Shown here: one piece after another, positions 46,130 to 57,611 of the stretch
Layout: every line of letters begins with the position of its first letter
Position numbering within the stretch: the stretch's first letter is position 1
Source of the DNA: Chelonoidis abingdonii
Taxonomy: Eukaryota > Chordata > Testudines > Testudinidae
Direction: 5' to 3'
NCBI RefSeq assembly: GCF_003597395.2
Contig: NC_133777.1
Coordinates: 60,564,975-60,628,974, forward strand
Length of the DNA: 64,000 nucleotides
Translations under genes and position numbers: made by a program
The notes under the pieces: generated by a model
Database searches by the model: none
Seen by the model: only the letters and a program-made list of their open reading frames with translations
What the model was told of the DNA's origin: nothing

Positions 46130-48430
46130 AACCTTGGTAATTCTGTGCAACTCCCTACACTCTACCTCTGCTGAAAACATCATCAATTTCTTCATTCCTC
46201 TTCAGCTTGAGTAGCTCAGTTCCCTTCTATGATGTCCCAATGTCTCAGCAGTCAGAGTCCAGCATCTGGCAAATGCCACTGCCCAATGTCTCACCCATAC
46301 AAAAAAGTGTGATCACATTACTCCCATCATCTAACAATTCCACTGCTTTCCTACTCATCTTGGAATCTAGTCCACAACCGTTGTGTTATTTTAATAGAAA
46401 TGGAATATTTTCAAATTAATATAAAAATGAACACTCCCCTCCCCCAAAGCAGAGATTTTCAAGCTGCGATCTGCAGATTCCTGGGAGTCAACAGACTGTC
46501 TAAGATTTCCAAAAGGGACCACACTTCCATTCGAAATTGTTTAGGGGTCAAAAAAGGTGAAAACCACTGCCCTTACTAATCTGACATTTTTATATGAAAA
46601 AGAGGAGACCCACTGGGCCTCCAAACATGCAGCTGCATGCACCAAGCAAGCAGTCGGGCAAATATGTGCCCTGTGTACACACTGATGTGGTGGCTTTGTG
46701 CTTGCCATTGGCTGCAGCAGCAAATATTCTGGATGCTGGTGATGAGACCTTGGGTAATAAGACAGTTGATACAACAGGCCCTTTAAAATTTGTATGTGTG
46801 GTGCAATAGGTCTATAGATACCTGTTGTTAGGGAAGTGAATATAATGCAAAGTAAATAGGAAAATAACATATCCCTGGTTATGTGAGGAGTTTCTTTGAC
46901 AAGAGCATTATGAACTAATAATCAGAGAGGGCTTCAAGATTCCCTGAGGGCAATCTGAAATCGAAGACAATGCCAAAGAAAACAAAAGTGGTGTCTGATA
47001 ACTAATTACATTCTTCCTTGTCTCATACTTCTCTTTTTTTTTTCCTGACTGGGACCTATAGAGTAATTTCCAAAACATGCTTGTTTCCCACAGAGTAAAA
47101 CCAGAGAGTAAAATGTAGAGTAAAGTGTTCCCATGAGTCACGAGTGTAACAAAACAAAACAAAAACTTGTAGAAGCTGATTTAATATTTTGATTAATATG
47201 ATTGATACCAACGTCTAATATTTTATAAACTTTAAATTTTCAGAGATAATTATTCACAACTTGTTAACCCACACTAAAAAGAGCTTTTTTTTATTATACA
47301 AAGTGGCCAAAACATAAACTGAACATAAATGCATGTTAATCACAATCCTGCAGTCAGAGCTGGGCAGGTGGACCCTTGAGCCTACCTGGGTCCAGCTGCA
47401 GAATTGAGGCCTAATATGTTTGATCCTGTAGCCCAAAAGTCAGAACTAATTTTGCCAAGCAACAGTATTTTCACATAAGACATTAAAAATCCCTTTCACA
47501 AGTGACTCTGCTGTATTTTTAAGAGGTATATTCTGGTTGTCTTCTATTGAAGGGACTAAACGTAAGAGGTTCTGAGCACCCCCCTGCAATATCCCTCAGC
47601 CTCAACTGACTTTATCAGGAGCTGAGGTGGCTTAACATCTGTAATTTGTAAAGGTTCTTCAATATAATTGGTTTTGATGGCTAACACACAACAGACTTTT
47701 CACCATTTGAGAGTGTGTTTTGGTTTTTTGAATACTCTAACGTATTCTAAAAAAGAAAGAAAGAAAGTAAGCTTTTGATCCAGGCATTTTTTTAGCTGTA
47801 GTGGATTGAACGTTGGGGTTCATTTTTCAAAAGGGCACTTCACAAACTGCAAAAGAAAAAGTTAAACAATAGGCCCCAATCCTGCAGATTGTAACTTCAC
47901 TCTTGTTATTCCTACTGAAGTGCTTAAATATTTGCAGAATTAGAGTTTACAGTGTTACATTTTGATAGCAAAAGTCCTTTCTGCTATAAGCAATCAGGAA
48001 TGAAGGACTCTGTTCTAATGTTTAAAAGTAGGCCTCATGTACTGTAGCTAAGCCTAACAGCATAGCATAGCTAAGTCATTATAGGCATAGTAGTATTGCC
48101 TATATTTATGCCTTCATGAAATGAGAAATAAACTAGTGGCTGTAGCATGGAGTTCGAAACTCGGTTCCAGCAGCAGACTAAGATTTTTCTGATCACTTCT
48201 CAACATAACTGGGTTGTCTGCCTTCTTTCTCCTCAACAATATTGGGGTTAGAACTGCAGCTTTCAATCAGATAGATTCACTCTGACCCTCTTGAATATGA
48301 AACTATTTTTTCCTGTTAAGATAGCTGTATCAAACCTGCTAACCTGAATCTGTTTTAGCCAGGCATTAACTTAAAATAATAAGTATGACCTTGAGAACTG
48401 ATAAGAGTATTTGTGATCCTCTAGTTGCTT
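46130..48430. other. Intergenic sequence with minor repeats
   Basis: Holds the truncated hAT MITE at 46448-46572, an AAGAAAGA-type microsatellite near 47750-47770 and a palindromic repeat half-copy near 47868-47945. No coding segment recognised. Confidence 0.5.
46448..46572. mobile_element. Short hAT MITE
   Basis: Ends GCAGAGATTTTCAAGC and GGTGAAAACCACTGC are imperfect inverted repeats of the CAGTGGTTTTCA type. The interior includes GATCTGCAGATTCCTGGG. The target duplication is not clear. Confidence 0.6.
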
Positions 48431-48610
48431 TACAAACACTGACTGACTAATCCACACTCACCTGCCTCACAGGGACATTTGTATTATCCCTATTTTACAG
48501 ATTGAGAACCAGAAGTGGTGATCTGTCTAAAGCCACAGTGTGTCAGAGCCAGGATCAAAACTCAGGAGTTCCTGTTCCTGGTTCCACTCCTGTGCTCAGA
48601 CTGCTAAACT
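48430..48610 (-). mobile_element. MIR-like ancient SINE
   Basis: ATTATCCCTATTTTACAGAT, TGTCTAAAGCCACAGTGTGT, CAGAGCCAGGATCAAAACTC and CTCAGACTGCTAAACTACAC follow the order of a MIR element read in reverse. This family is shared across amniotes, so the copy is old. Confidence 0.65.
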
Positions 48611-49071
48611 ACACCCTGTGTGTTAGGAGCCCACAGAGAAAGTTAAGTTGACAGCTGTACAATGTTTATATTTCCTCATTCATTTCTTATGCATATTGTA
48701 TTAGCAAACCAGGTCATTAGCCTCTCCAGCACTCTACATGAGTTTACTTAATCGCTTGCCACCTAACCATGAGCTTTCTAGGCACACCAAACCTAGCTGG
48801 AAAACATATATAGCTTGAATTCTTTGTGTTATATGGCTGGCTACATTTCCCTCATTCATTTCTATACTTGCTAAGGTCCCCTCTCACTTGATGCTGCTAG
48901 ACCCCAACATATCACTAGGCCCATCGTGTGTGGCAGAATAGCTCTGTGCTTACAATGGGCACTAGTGAGACCACAGTTGCTGCTGCCAACCGAGTACTAG
49001 GGTTTATTCTATTCAAGTTCATACCACCCTCATCCCTGTAGCATCTGAGTGCCTTCTAAAAGCGCATTAGG

Positions 49072-49420
49072 TAGGGTGACCACCTGTCCCTTATTTCATT
49101 GATTTATCTCTTAGGTTGGCCACCTGTCCCTTAACAATTTTGAACATTAAGTTGAAGCTTATGATAATTGCATTGTATACTTGAAGACAATAGAAATGTA
49201 CTCTGGAGAGAAAAATATATGATATACTGAGAGAAATGGTAAAAGCAGCGAAGAGTTCTGTGGCACCTTATAGACTAACAGATGGAGCATGAGCTTTTGT
49301 GGGTGAATACACACTTCGTCGGATGCATGTGTTTCACTAAAATGTCCCTTAAAATAAATAATTGTTCCATATTGATCATGTGGTTTTCCCTTATTTCCAC
49401 CAACAAAGGTGGTCACCCAA
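49072..49420. mobile_element. MITE with GGTGACC ends containing a second repeat
   Basis: TAGGGTGACCACCTGTCCCT at the left and AGGTGGTCACCCAA at the right are inverted repeats. The flanks GCATTAGG (49064-49071) and GTGTTAGG (49421-49428) match 6/8. The inner segment 49240-49330 (GTTCTGTGGCACCTTATAGA ... CACTTCGTCGGATGCATG) is a separate interspersed repeat that I recognise as very common in reptile genomes. Confidence 0.75.
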
Positions 49421-49564
49421 GTGTTAGGTGATGTAACCAGGACTAGCTACAGGGCTAGCTGCGCCTCAGTCCCCTTTGTGGTCTCTCTGAGTGCACCTCA
49501 GGTATCAGGCCTGATGCCTTTACCGCTCCTGGGGTGGAATTCCACAATTCTCACTTCTAGAGCG

Positions 49565-49850
49565 TGTCTAAACTACCCCACAGTTCAGACTATGGGGGTG
49601 TGAATAGCTGTGTGCACCAAAGCACTGGGCTGTAACTCCTCTATGTGGACAATGCAGGCATGAACTCAAGGTACCTATTTTGCTTTAACATGGTCCTGTT
49701 TGAAGAGGACTAGGTTAATGAGAATTAGGTACCTTTTAGTTCGCCACTGCAACATCCATATCCATTAGGGAGAGATACAGCGCAGCATTTTGGGGCACAC
49801 AGCTATTCCTACTGCCCTAGGCTACACTGTTCAGCAGCATAGACAAGCCC
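49565..49850. mobile_element. Probable MITE
   Basis: GTGTCTAAACTACCCCACAG, AACTCCTCTATGTGGACAAT and AGAATTAGGTACCTTTTAGT resemble a turtle MITE class with GTCTACAC-type ends. The right terminus is uncertain. Confidence 0.4.
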
Positions 49851-50809
49851 CTAGATTGGGCCCTGGACTGCAGTACCCAGCGTATCAACCTTGTTTACCC
49901 AGCAGGTTTGACCTGGTTTGGCACCTGCAGTTCTTCCCTTTGGGAGTCTGTGACCACTGGTGTTTGTATAATCACTGGACAGGTTTTGTAAAACCAGAAT
50001 TTTATTTATTCTCACAGTAGAGAGATAAAGCATAAGTGAGAGATAAGTATTTTACAACAACAATAGACCACACATATTGCTAATTTACCTAAGACTTACC
50101 ATCCCCTGATGATAACTTAGGCAGGTCTTATTTTTTGGAGCCCCAGTGAGTTCCTGTTTGTCTAGTTTCTCTGTATAGTTCTCCAACAAGTTCCTCCTCC
50201 TAGGGGGGAGAGAGCCCCTTATACTCCAACCAGAGTTCCTTTGTTCTTGTCAGTTCCCAGGCTTTTAGACTGTTTGTCAATATCAGTAAGGTAGGCTCCG
50301 CCATTGTTCTCTAACAACCCTCAAGGGCTTGTTGAGGGGTGGTGTATCTTGAGCTGTTCTTCCATTCTTGCTTGCCTTTCCTTATAGCCTACTATTAAAC
50401 CAAAGCAATATAGTCACACAATAAATACCCCAATAACCAGGGTCAACATATAGAATTCATAAATCATTTCAGAGCAGCTCCACTTCTTCACAAGTGACAT
50501 GTCACATGGTTCTTTCTTTTCCTCCCTGCCCAGGGGGAAATTGTGTGAGGATTTTTTTTAATGTAATATATGTACAGTGTTTCATGTATTTTTATTAATG
50601 AAGGTAAGTTGAAGGAGTGCACCTTTGCACTTGGAGCTGAGGTTTGCAGTGGTTCATAGTTTCTACAGGAGTCTTGGAGCAGCCCTCAAGAAAACTTTGT
50701 CTCCTATATAGATGAGCATTACCCTTGTGTTAGAGAGCTGGATTGTGCCTGAGGAATTGAACTGTTGACTACAGTTCTCACCCTAGAACTTTACATGATC
50801 CTTTAGATC

Positions 50810-50918
50810 AGTGTTTCTCAGTGACCAGTCCATGGACTGGCATCGGTCCCTGAGATCTTCCTGACACAATAGGAAAGCAGAAAGCCAGCCCTGTTATAAA
50901 AAAGGTTGAGAAACATTG
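50810..50918. mobile_element. Short hAT MITE
   Basis: CAGTGTTTCTCAGTGACC at the left and GGTTGAGAAACATTG at the right are inverted repeats. Flanking CTTTAGAT and CTTAGATT are similar with a one-base slip, so an 8-bp duplication is probable. Confidence 0.7.
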
Positions 50919-50919
50919 C

Positions 50920-52745
50920 TTAGATTTCCTGGGATCAGGCCATTGAGCATCTTGAAGATAAGGACTGAGACCCTGAACTTGACTCGCTATATTATGGGAA
51001 ATCAACAACAAGAGTGGAGGACAGATTTGGTAGCCAGCGGTGTTGTGCAGATGCACTGCAGCATCCTTTACTAGCTGTAGTTTTCTAAGAATTGATAACC
51101 AAAGGTGTGTCTTACTGACCCCGGGTCCTCATTCTCAAAGATGGGATGTAATCACCTACGTAGCTGTTGCAGATGATAAAATGCCTTACTGCAGACACTG
51201 CTATGGAAGAGCTTTGTGTCAGTGAGGAATCCAGGAGTACTTCTCAAATGTGGACTGAATTGGCCAGTTGTGGTTGTGTATCTTCAACCAAAGGAGACTG
51301 CACTGTAGTTTAAAAATCCTCAAAGGATTTTCCTCTGCCAACTGACCTCTGACTTTCTTGCCCAGACTCAGCTTCAACCCACTATTCTTCTTCTTCTGTG
51401 CTCTGATTTTGACCAAATACTGTACTAACTTGGTGACTGTAGAGTTGTCATATGTTGTAAAGGACAGAAAGAACTGTGTCCCCTCTGGTATTTGTGGCAC
51501 TTGAGTCCATTATTTCTCACCAGTTTTCCTAACAGCTGCATATTCATGGTTAATAAGAATGGAGAGAGAATAGATTATTGTGGGACTCTACAGGTCAGAG
51601 GTCTGGTGACCGCACCATTACAACTCTAACAATATCAGACACAGTAAGTGGGGTCCATCTTCTAACATCCTTTTTTGTTGTTGTTTGTAGTGTGGATAGG
51701 AAAATATACATCTATATCTGTACTATAGCCTAAACCACTATGTTATAAACGAGGCTCCTTGGCCCCTCACACCTGCCCCTTGGCGACAAGCTGCTACTTC
51801 TTAGTGTATGTGCAACATGCCTCAGCAGGCACATGACCAGGATTCATCACCGAATTTGGTCCACTGGTTGGATCATTAGCTTCTTCAGCTTGGGCTGGAT
51901 ACTGAGAGGGAGTGTGACATGAATGCTGATCCATGCCCCCGGGCCACAAACTGACCCTTATTATTCAATTCATCCATTCCTATGTCAGTGCCAGAAGAGA
52001 ACCCTCTGCCCGTCAGAGCTGTGATAATCAATTCCTGACATAACCAAGCTCAACTCTCTCCAGACCCTGGGGAAATACGAGGCATTTTGAAACACACTGT
52101 TTGAAAAGCTGCGTGCATGCAGTGGAATTATGTATGACTGTGTTTATAACTGTATGAACAAAAGGTGACAGGACTTCTTTAGATTTCTAAAGCACGGGGA
52201 ACGCAAATTAGGAACAAGTGCTTGGAAATGTGGAACATTCTTTACTGCTGGATACAAAGACCCTTGGTTTACAAAAGTACTAGAGATGAGCTGGCAAAGA
52301 GAGACTCAGAAGGGGCTCAGTGTACAAATCCTTAGTTGTGCAAATAAACTTTTGAAATCAGCAAAACCACTTGCAAGGGTGAGCCCTGACTGTGGCTGCC
52401 ACTGAGAGCCCAAAATCCTAATCCCAAATACGCGAACGGAGAATCAGTGAGAGTAGCCACCGCTGGATATCATTTCAGTGGTGGCACATCCAGAAGGTGC
52501 TGCTTTGAATTTTTAATTATACTGTTTACAACATTACTGACTCGAAAGGTAGATATAAATGCAGTGAAGTATTTTAATTTCTACTGTTTTATATTTCCTG
52601 TATCTGACATAATACTTACATAAAAGTTTTAATAATACTTTGTGCTATCTCCCATTATAAATGCTTAATAGACTCAAAACTATGAATGAATTGAACTTCC
52701 GTTGCCAGTACTTTTAAAGAAATATATCTTTAAGACAGGTGGAAG
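50920..52745. other. Intergenic sequence without a recognised gene
   Basis: I recognise no domain, splice-exon pattern or transposon end here. ORFs are under 100 codons. Copies of TGGGACTCTACAGGTCAGAG-like text near 51580 suggest decayed CR1 or LTR, too weak to call. Confidence 0.4.
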
Positions 52746-52749
52746 AGGG

Positions 52750-52985
52750 AGGCAAGCTGGTGTTACGATTCGGACACAGGAGTCAGAGACAGGAATCCTG
52801 GGTTAATATTCTTGCTCTTTCACTGTGTGTGTATGGGGGGAGGGAAGGGAGAGAAGGGGAGCTGTGTGTGAGACAGACAGACATTGGGCAAATCCCTTAA
52901 CCTCCCTCTATCTCACTTTCTCTATCTGCAGAATGGAAAAGTCATAATGCTCAGCTACTGAAGCAAAAGATATTGTGAGTTTAAT
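52750..52985 (+). mobile_element. MIR-like ancient SINE
   Basis: GGAGTCAGAGACAGGAATCC, GCTCTTTCACTGTGTGTG, TTGGGCAAATCCCTTAACCT, CTCACTTTCTCTATCTGCAG and AATGGAAAAGTCATAATGCT occur in the order of a MIR element. A purine-rich GGGGGGAGGGAAGG insertion interrupts it near 52838. Confidence 0.7.
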
Positions 52986-53109
52986 ACATTTAATTTATTT
53001 GCAAAGGGTAAAAATAAAGATATGAAAAGAAAAAATGTTTAGAAAAATAATAACTAAAATATAGCTAAAAAACATCTTGTTAACGTAACATTTTGTAGGC
53101 TTTTTCTTA

Positions 53110-54690
53110 GGGTATGTCTACACTAACAGAGTTACAGCGCCGGCAGTTGCAGCGCCACTCAGAGAGCTCTGAAGGGAAACCCGCTGTTGTGTGTTCACAC
53201 TGTCAGCTGCCTGTGCAATAGTGTATTCACACTTGCAGCACTTGCAGCAGTATTTGGAATGGTGAACTCTGGGCAGCTCTCTCTCAGAGCATCTCTTCTA
53301 CTGCTAAGAGTTGTGGGAAGGCAGAGGAGGTCAGGGGCATCCTGGGTCCTGTAACTATGCCCCGTGATGCATTGCTTTGCATCCCAGCAATCCCTGTACT
53401 TCCATCCACATTTGGCGCCATCTTCCATGGTTTGTGTACTGCACATTCTACCTTTTTGGTCTGCAGGAATGTATCCCAAATGTTGACCAGTATGCTGCTC
53501 GCTCTGACTAACACCTCATGAATGGTAGTGGAGTTATTCCTTAAACTACAAAGGCAAGAGGAGGGTGACATTGGTCTCACCACGCATAGTAGCTATGGCA
53601 CGAGATTGCTTGTGGCATTCACGGAGGTGCTGCCCAGAGTGAAAAGCCACTTTTGGGCTTAATAAACAAGCACTGAGTGGTGGGATCACATCGTTATGCA
53701 CATCTGGGATGACGAGCAGTGGCTGCAAAACTTTCAGATGAGGAAAGCCTCATTCACGGGACTGTGTGATGAGCTCGCCCCAGCCCTACGGCCCAAAGAC
53801 ATAGGAATAAGAGCTGTCCTGTTGTTGGAGAAGCGCGTGGCAATTGCACTGTGGAAGCTGGCTACTCCAGACTGCTACCAATTGGTCACTAACCAGTTCG
53901 AAATAGGGAAGTCGATGTTGGACTTGTGTTGACGGAAGTGTGCAGGGCCATTAATCACATCCTACTCCAAAAGACCATGACTCTGGGCAACATGCATGAC
54001 ATTGTGGATGGCTTTGCACAAATGGGCTTCCCTAACTGTGGAGGGGCAATAGATGGCATGCATATTCCAATTCTGGCACCAGACCACCTAGCCACCGAGT
54101 ACATTAATTGGAAGGGGTGTTTCTCAAAGGCACTTGTGGATCACCGTGGGTGTTCCACAGACATTAATGCAGGCTGGTCTGGAAAGTTGCAGGACACAGG
54201 CATCTTTCAGAAAGTTCAGGAAGCTGCAAGCAGAGACTTTTTTCCCGGACCAGAAGATCACCATGGGGAAGTTGAAATGCCCACTGTGATGCTGGGAGAC
54301 TCCACCTACCCCTTAATGCTGTGGTTTATGAAGCCATACACAGGGCAACCTGACAGCAGCAACGAGTGGTTCAACAACAGGCTGAGCAAGTGCAGAATGA
54401 CTGTTGAGTGTACTTTTGGCCATTTAAAGGCCCGCTGGCGCTGCCTATATGGGAACCTGGACCTGGCTGATGACAATATTCCTATGCTTATAACCACGTG
54501 CTGTACACTACGTAGTATTTGTGAAGGGAAGGGTGAAAGCTTCACTCAGGGCTGAACTGCTGAGGCTCACTGCCTGGAGGCTGAATTTGAACAGGCAGAG
54601 ACCAGGGCTATTAGAGGGGCACAGTGCAGGGCCATAAGGATCAGGGATGTCTTGAGGCAACAATTTGAAACTGAAAGCCACTAATATTTG
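53110..54690 (+). mobile_element. PIF/Harbinger DNA transposon, 3' end missing
   Basis: The left end GGGTATGTCTACACTA directly follows TTA (53107-53109), the 3-bp Harbinger target. A 5' non-coding part runs to about 53650, then the transposase. No matching right terminal repeat is seen before the hAT element that begins near 54895, so the right end was lost or displaced. Confidence 0.85.
53675..54555 (+). pseudogene. Harbinger transposase with a single frameshift
   Basis: Two ORFs: 53696-53932 (starts HIWDDEQWLQNFQMRKAS after the ATG, ends KLATPDCYQLVTNQFEIGKS) and 53926-54555, shifted by one frame. The second holds the DDE nuclease: Asp in GGAIDGMHI, Asp in WSGKLQDTGIF and Glu in VECTFGHLKARWRCL, with GDSTYPLMLWFMKPYTG between. 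All three catalytic positions look preserved. The frameshift near 53926 and the lost 3' end argue for a recently dead copy and not a host gene. Confidence 0.85.
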
Positions 54691-55341
54691 TTGTTATGCT
54701 CAGGAGTGCAGTGCTTGTAATGCTAGGAGGTGATTGTGATTGGTGCAGACGATGCAATATGAAGATTTAAGATAACTGTCTGTTGCTTTGCAGGGCTCTG
54801 TTTGCTTTCAATTAATAGAATAAATATTGCTTTTAAACCATCACAATTATTTTATTAAAAAACAACAATGGGAGGAGAGAGTCAAACAAAAAGCTAGGCC
54901 TATCAAGCAATTAAAAAAATCACGATTAATCACACAATTAAAAAAGTTAATCGTGATTAATCATGCTGTTAATAATAGAATACCATTTATTTAAATATTT
55001 ATGGATGTTTTATACATTTTCTACAATGTCAAACTTTAGAGCCTACAAGTCCAATCAGTCCTACTTCAACCACCATCCAGGGCACATGCGTCCATGCTGA
55101 TGATGGGTTCTGCTTGATAACAATCCAAAGCAGTGGTAACCAACGCATGTTTATTTTCATAATCTGAATCAGATGCCACCTGCAGAAGGTTGATTTTCTT
55201 TTTTGGTGGCTTAGGTTTTGTAGTTTCCACATCGGAGTGTTGCTCTTTTAAGACTTCTGAAAGCATGCTCCACACCTCATTCCTCTCAGATGTTGGAAGG
55301 TACTTCAGATTCTTAAATCTTGGGTCAAGTGCCATAGCTAT

Positions 55342-56567
55342 TGTGAGAAATGAAGGTGGAGGGGTAGCTCCCTTTTATGGACCCAGCCAGCCAGTTACCT
55401 ATAAAATCCCTCTTAGTAGCTGTTCTCTATTTGCTTTACCTGTTAAACATAGGCGCTAACTCCGTGGGTGCTCTGCACCCACCAGCAGCTCCCCGACCCA
55501 GCTCACCTCTGCCCCTGAGCACACCGCCATGTCCTGCTTCTCCCCCCTTGCTCCCAGCGCTTGCGCCACAAAACACCTGGGAAGGACGGGGGAGGAGGAG
55601 GAATGCAGCGTGCTGGGGGAAGAAGCAGGGACAGGGCAAGGATTTGGGGAGGGGTCCAATAGGGACAGGGAGGGGATGGAGTTGGGGGGGCGTGAGCACC
55701 CACCAGTGCCAAGGAAAATTGGCACCTGTGCCTGTAAAGGGTTAAAAGTCTCACTGCTATTCATAGGTAAAAGGAAGTGAGTGGGCACCTGGCCAAAATA
55801 GCCAATGGGAAGGCTAGAACTTTTTAAAATTGAAACAAGACTCTCCTTTTATCTGTTGGCTGTTGTTCTCAGGGGGAGGCAGACAGAGAGCAGTTATGCT
55901 ATGAGAAGCTTGGGCCAGATATGAAAAATCATTAGTATCATACTTAGAAACTACTCATCTAAAACCCCAGATATGTAAATAGATCAGGAAATGTCTAGAA
56001 AGATGTGACTAGCCTTGCCCCTTTTATTTCTTTATGTCTTGTGGACTCCTCTGTGCTAACCCCAGCTGCTTCTGTTTTGCTTGTAACCTTTAAACTGGAC
56101 CTCAAGAGAGCTATTCTTGATGCTTAATCCTTGTAATTGTTTTTTTTAATCTAACAAAAAGCCTAAATTCTCAGATGTATTTTCTTCTTTTTTTATTAAC
56201 AAAATTTACATTTTTTAAGAACAGGATTGGATTTTTGTGTCTTAAGAGGTTTGTGCACACGTTGTTTAATTAGCTGGTGGCAACAGCTGCTTTCCTTTTC
56301 TTTCGTTTTTTCCCCTCAGCTCTTCCTGGAGTGGTGGGTGAAAGGGCTTGAGGTTACTCCACAGGAAGGAATTCCCAAGTGAGCCTGCCTGGTCTCTCAA
56401 AGGGTTTCTGCACTTGGGTGGTGGCAGCATCTACCAATCCAAGGTCAGAGAAAAGCTGTAACCCTGGGAGTTTAATACAAGCCTGGAATGGCCAGTATTA
56501 ATTTTTAGAGTCCGTGGGCCCCCACCTTCTGCACTCAAAATGCCAGAGTGGGGAATTAGCCTTGACA
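55342..56567 (+). mobile_element. Solo LTR inside the hAT element
   Basis: Starts TGTGAGAAATGAAGGTGG, ends AATTAGCCTTGACA (TG...CA), and is flanked by GCTAT at 55337-55341 and 56568-56572, a perfect 5-bp duplication. It falls between the KIA and ALDPRF codons of the hAT transposase. No internal retroelement region is present. It carries the MITE at 55447-55730. Confidence 0.88.
55447..55730. mobile_element. Small hAT-like MITE inside the solo LTR
   Basis: Ends CATAGGCGCTAACTCC and AAAATTGGCACCTGTG are inverted repeats differing mainly by transitions. The flanks CCTGTTAA (55439) and CCTGTAAA (55731) form an imperfect 8-bp duplication. The GC-rich interior gives several stop-free ORFs in both directions that are not genes. 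Confidence 0.75.
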
Positions 56568-57478
56568 GCTATTTTTGGAAATTTCACATTGGTATCATCT
56601 TTGCATTTTGTCAAATTTGCAGTGAAAGTGTTCTTAAAATGAACAACATGTGCTGGGTCATCATCCAAGACTGCTATAACATGAAATATATGGCAGAATG
56701 AGGGTAAAACAGAGCAGGAAACATGCCATTCTCCTCCACAGAGTTCAGTCACAAATTTAATTAACCCATTATTTTTTTAATGAGCATCATCAGCATGGAA
56801 GCATGTCCTCTGGAATGGTGGCTGAAACATTAAGAGGGATATGACTCATTAGTGCATCTGGAACGTAAATATCTTGCAACGCCAGCTACAACAGTGTCAT
56901 GCAAATACCTGTTCTCATTTTTCAGGTGATGTTTTAAATAAGCGGGCAGCAGTACCTCCTGTAAATATAAACAAACTTGTTTCTCTTAGCAATTGGCTGA
57001 ACAAGAAGAAGAAGTGAGTGGACTTGTAGGCTCTAAAATTTGACATTTTGTTTTTGAGTCCAGTTATGTAACAAAAAAAACCTACATTTGTAAGTTGCAC
57101 TTTCATGATAAAGAGATTGCATGACAATACTTGTATCAGGTGAACTGAAAAATACTATTTATTTTATTTATCATTTTACAGTGCAAATATTTGTAATTAA
57201 AAATAATATAAAGTGAGTGCTGTACACTTCATATTCTGTGATGTAACTGAAATCAATTATATTTGAAAATGTAGAAAAACGTCCAAAAATATTTAGTAAA
57301 CTTCAATTGGTATTCTATTGTTACAAGTGTGATTAATTGCAATTAATTTTTTTGAGTTAATCCTGTGAGTTAACTGCGATTAATGGACAGTCCTAATAGA
57401 CATGTACGTATGTCTGTATTTCAAACTTGTGCTATGCTTCTGGGTGACACTCCCAGACAGTTTGGCATCAGCGCTGCT

Positions 57479-57603
57479 TAGGGTGACCAGGCAGTAAATG
57501 TGAAAAATCGGGACAGGGGGTAGAGGGGTAATAGGTGCCTATATAAGAAAAAGACCCAAAAATCAGGACTGTCCCTATAAAGTCGGGATATCTGGTCACC
57601 CTA
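57479..57603. mobile_element. 125-bp MITE with TAGGGTGACC ends
   Basis: Ends TAGGGTGACCAG and CTGGTCACCCTA are perfect inverted repeats. The flanks GCGCTGCT (57471-57478) and GCGCTGCC (57604-57611) match 7/8. The interior holds CGGGACAGGGGG and AGGACTGTCCCTATAAAGTC. Confidence 0.92.
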
Positions 57604-57611
57604 GCGCTGCC

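Larger units (their letters stand above)
54895..57395 (-). mobile_element. hAT foldback element split by a nested LTR
   Basis: Both ends carry TTAATCGTGATTAATC-type sub-terminal palindromes (54920-54965 and 57330-57385). Transposase text runs on the - strand from 56752 (MTELCGGEWHVSC ... FPKIA) and resumes at 55335 (ALDPRFKNLKYLPTSERNEV). A second copy of the C-terminal region lies on the + strand at 56785-57030 (ISMEACPLEWWLKH, KYLATPATTV, LSNWLNKKK), so the two ends are inverted copies of one terminus. The left arm lacks the segment between ALDGG and the distal 3' UTR. Confidence 0.82.

Noticed and set aside
53926..54555. Harbinger-like ORF as a domesticated host gene (HARBI1-like)
   Set aside because: It lies inside an element with a TTA-flanked terminal repeat, its N-terminal half is in another frame, and no exon structure surrounds it.
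55377..55780. Several ORFs over 80 codons in a GC-rich block
   Set aside because: They overlap in opposite directions within a small MITE nested in an LTR and show no protein motif.
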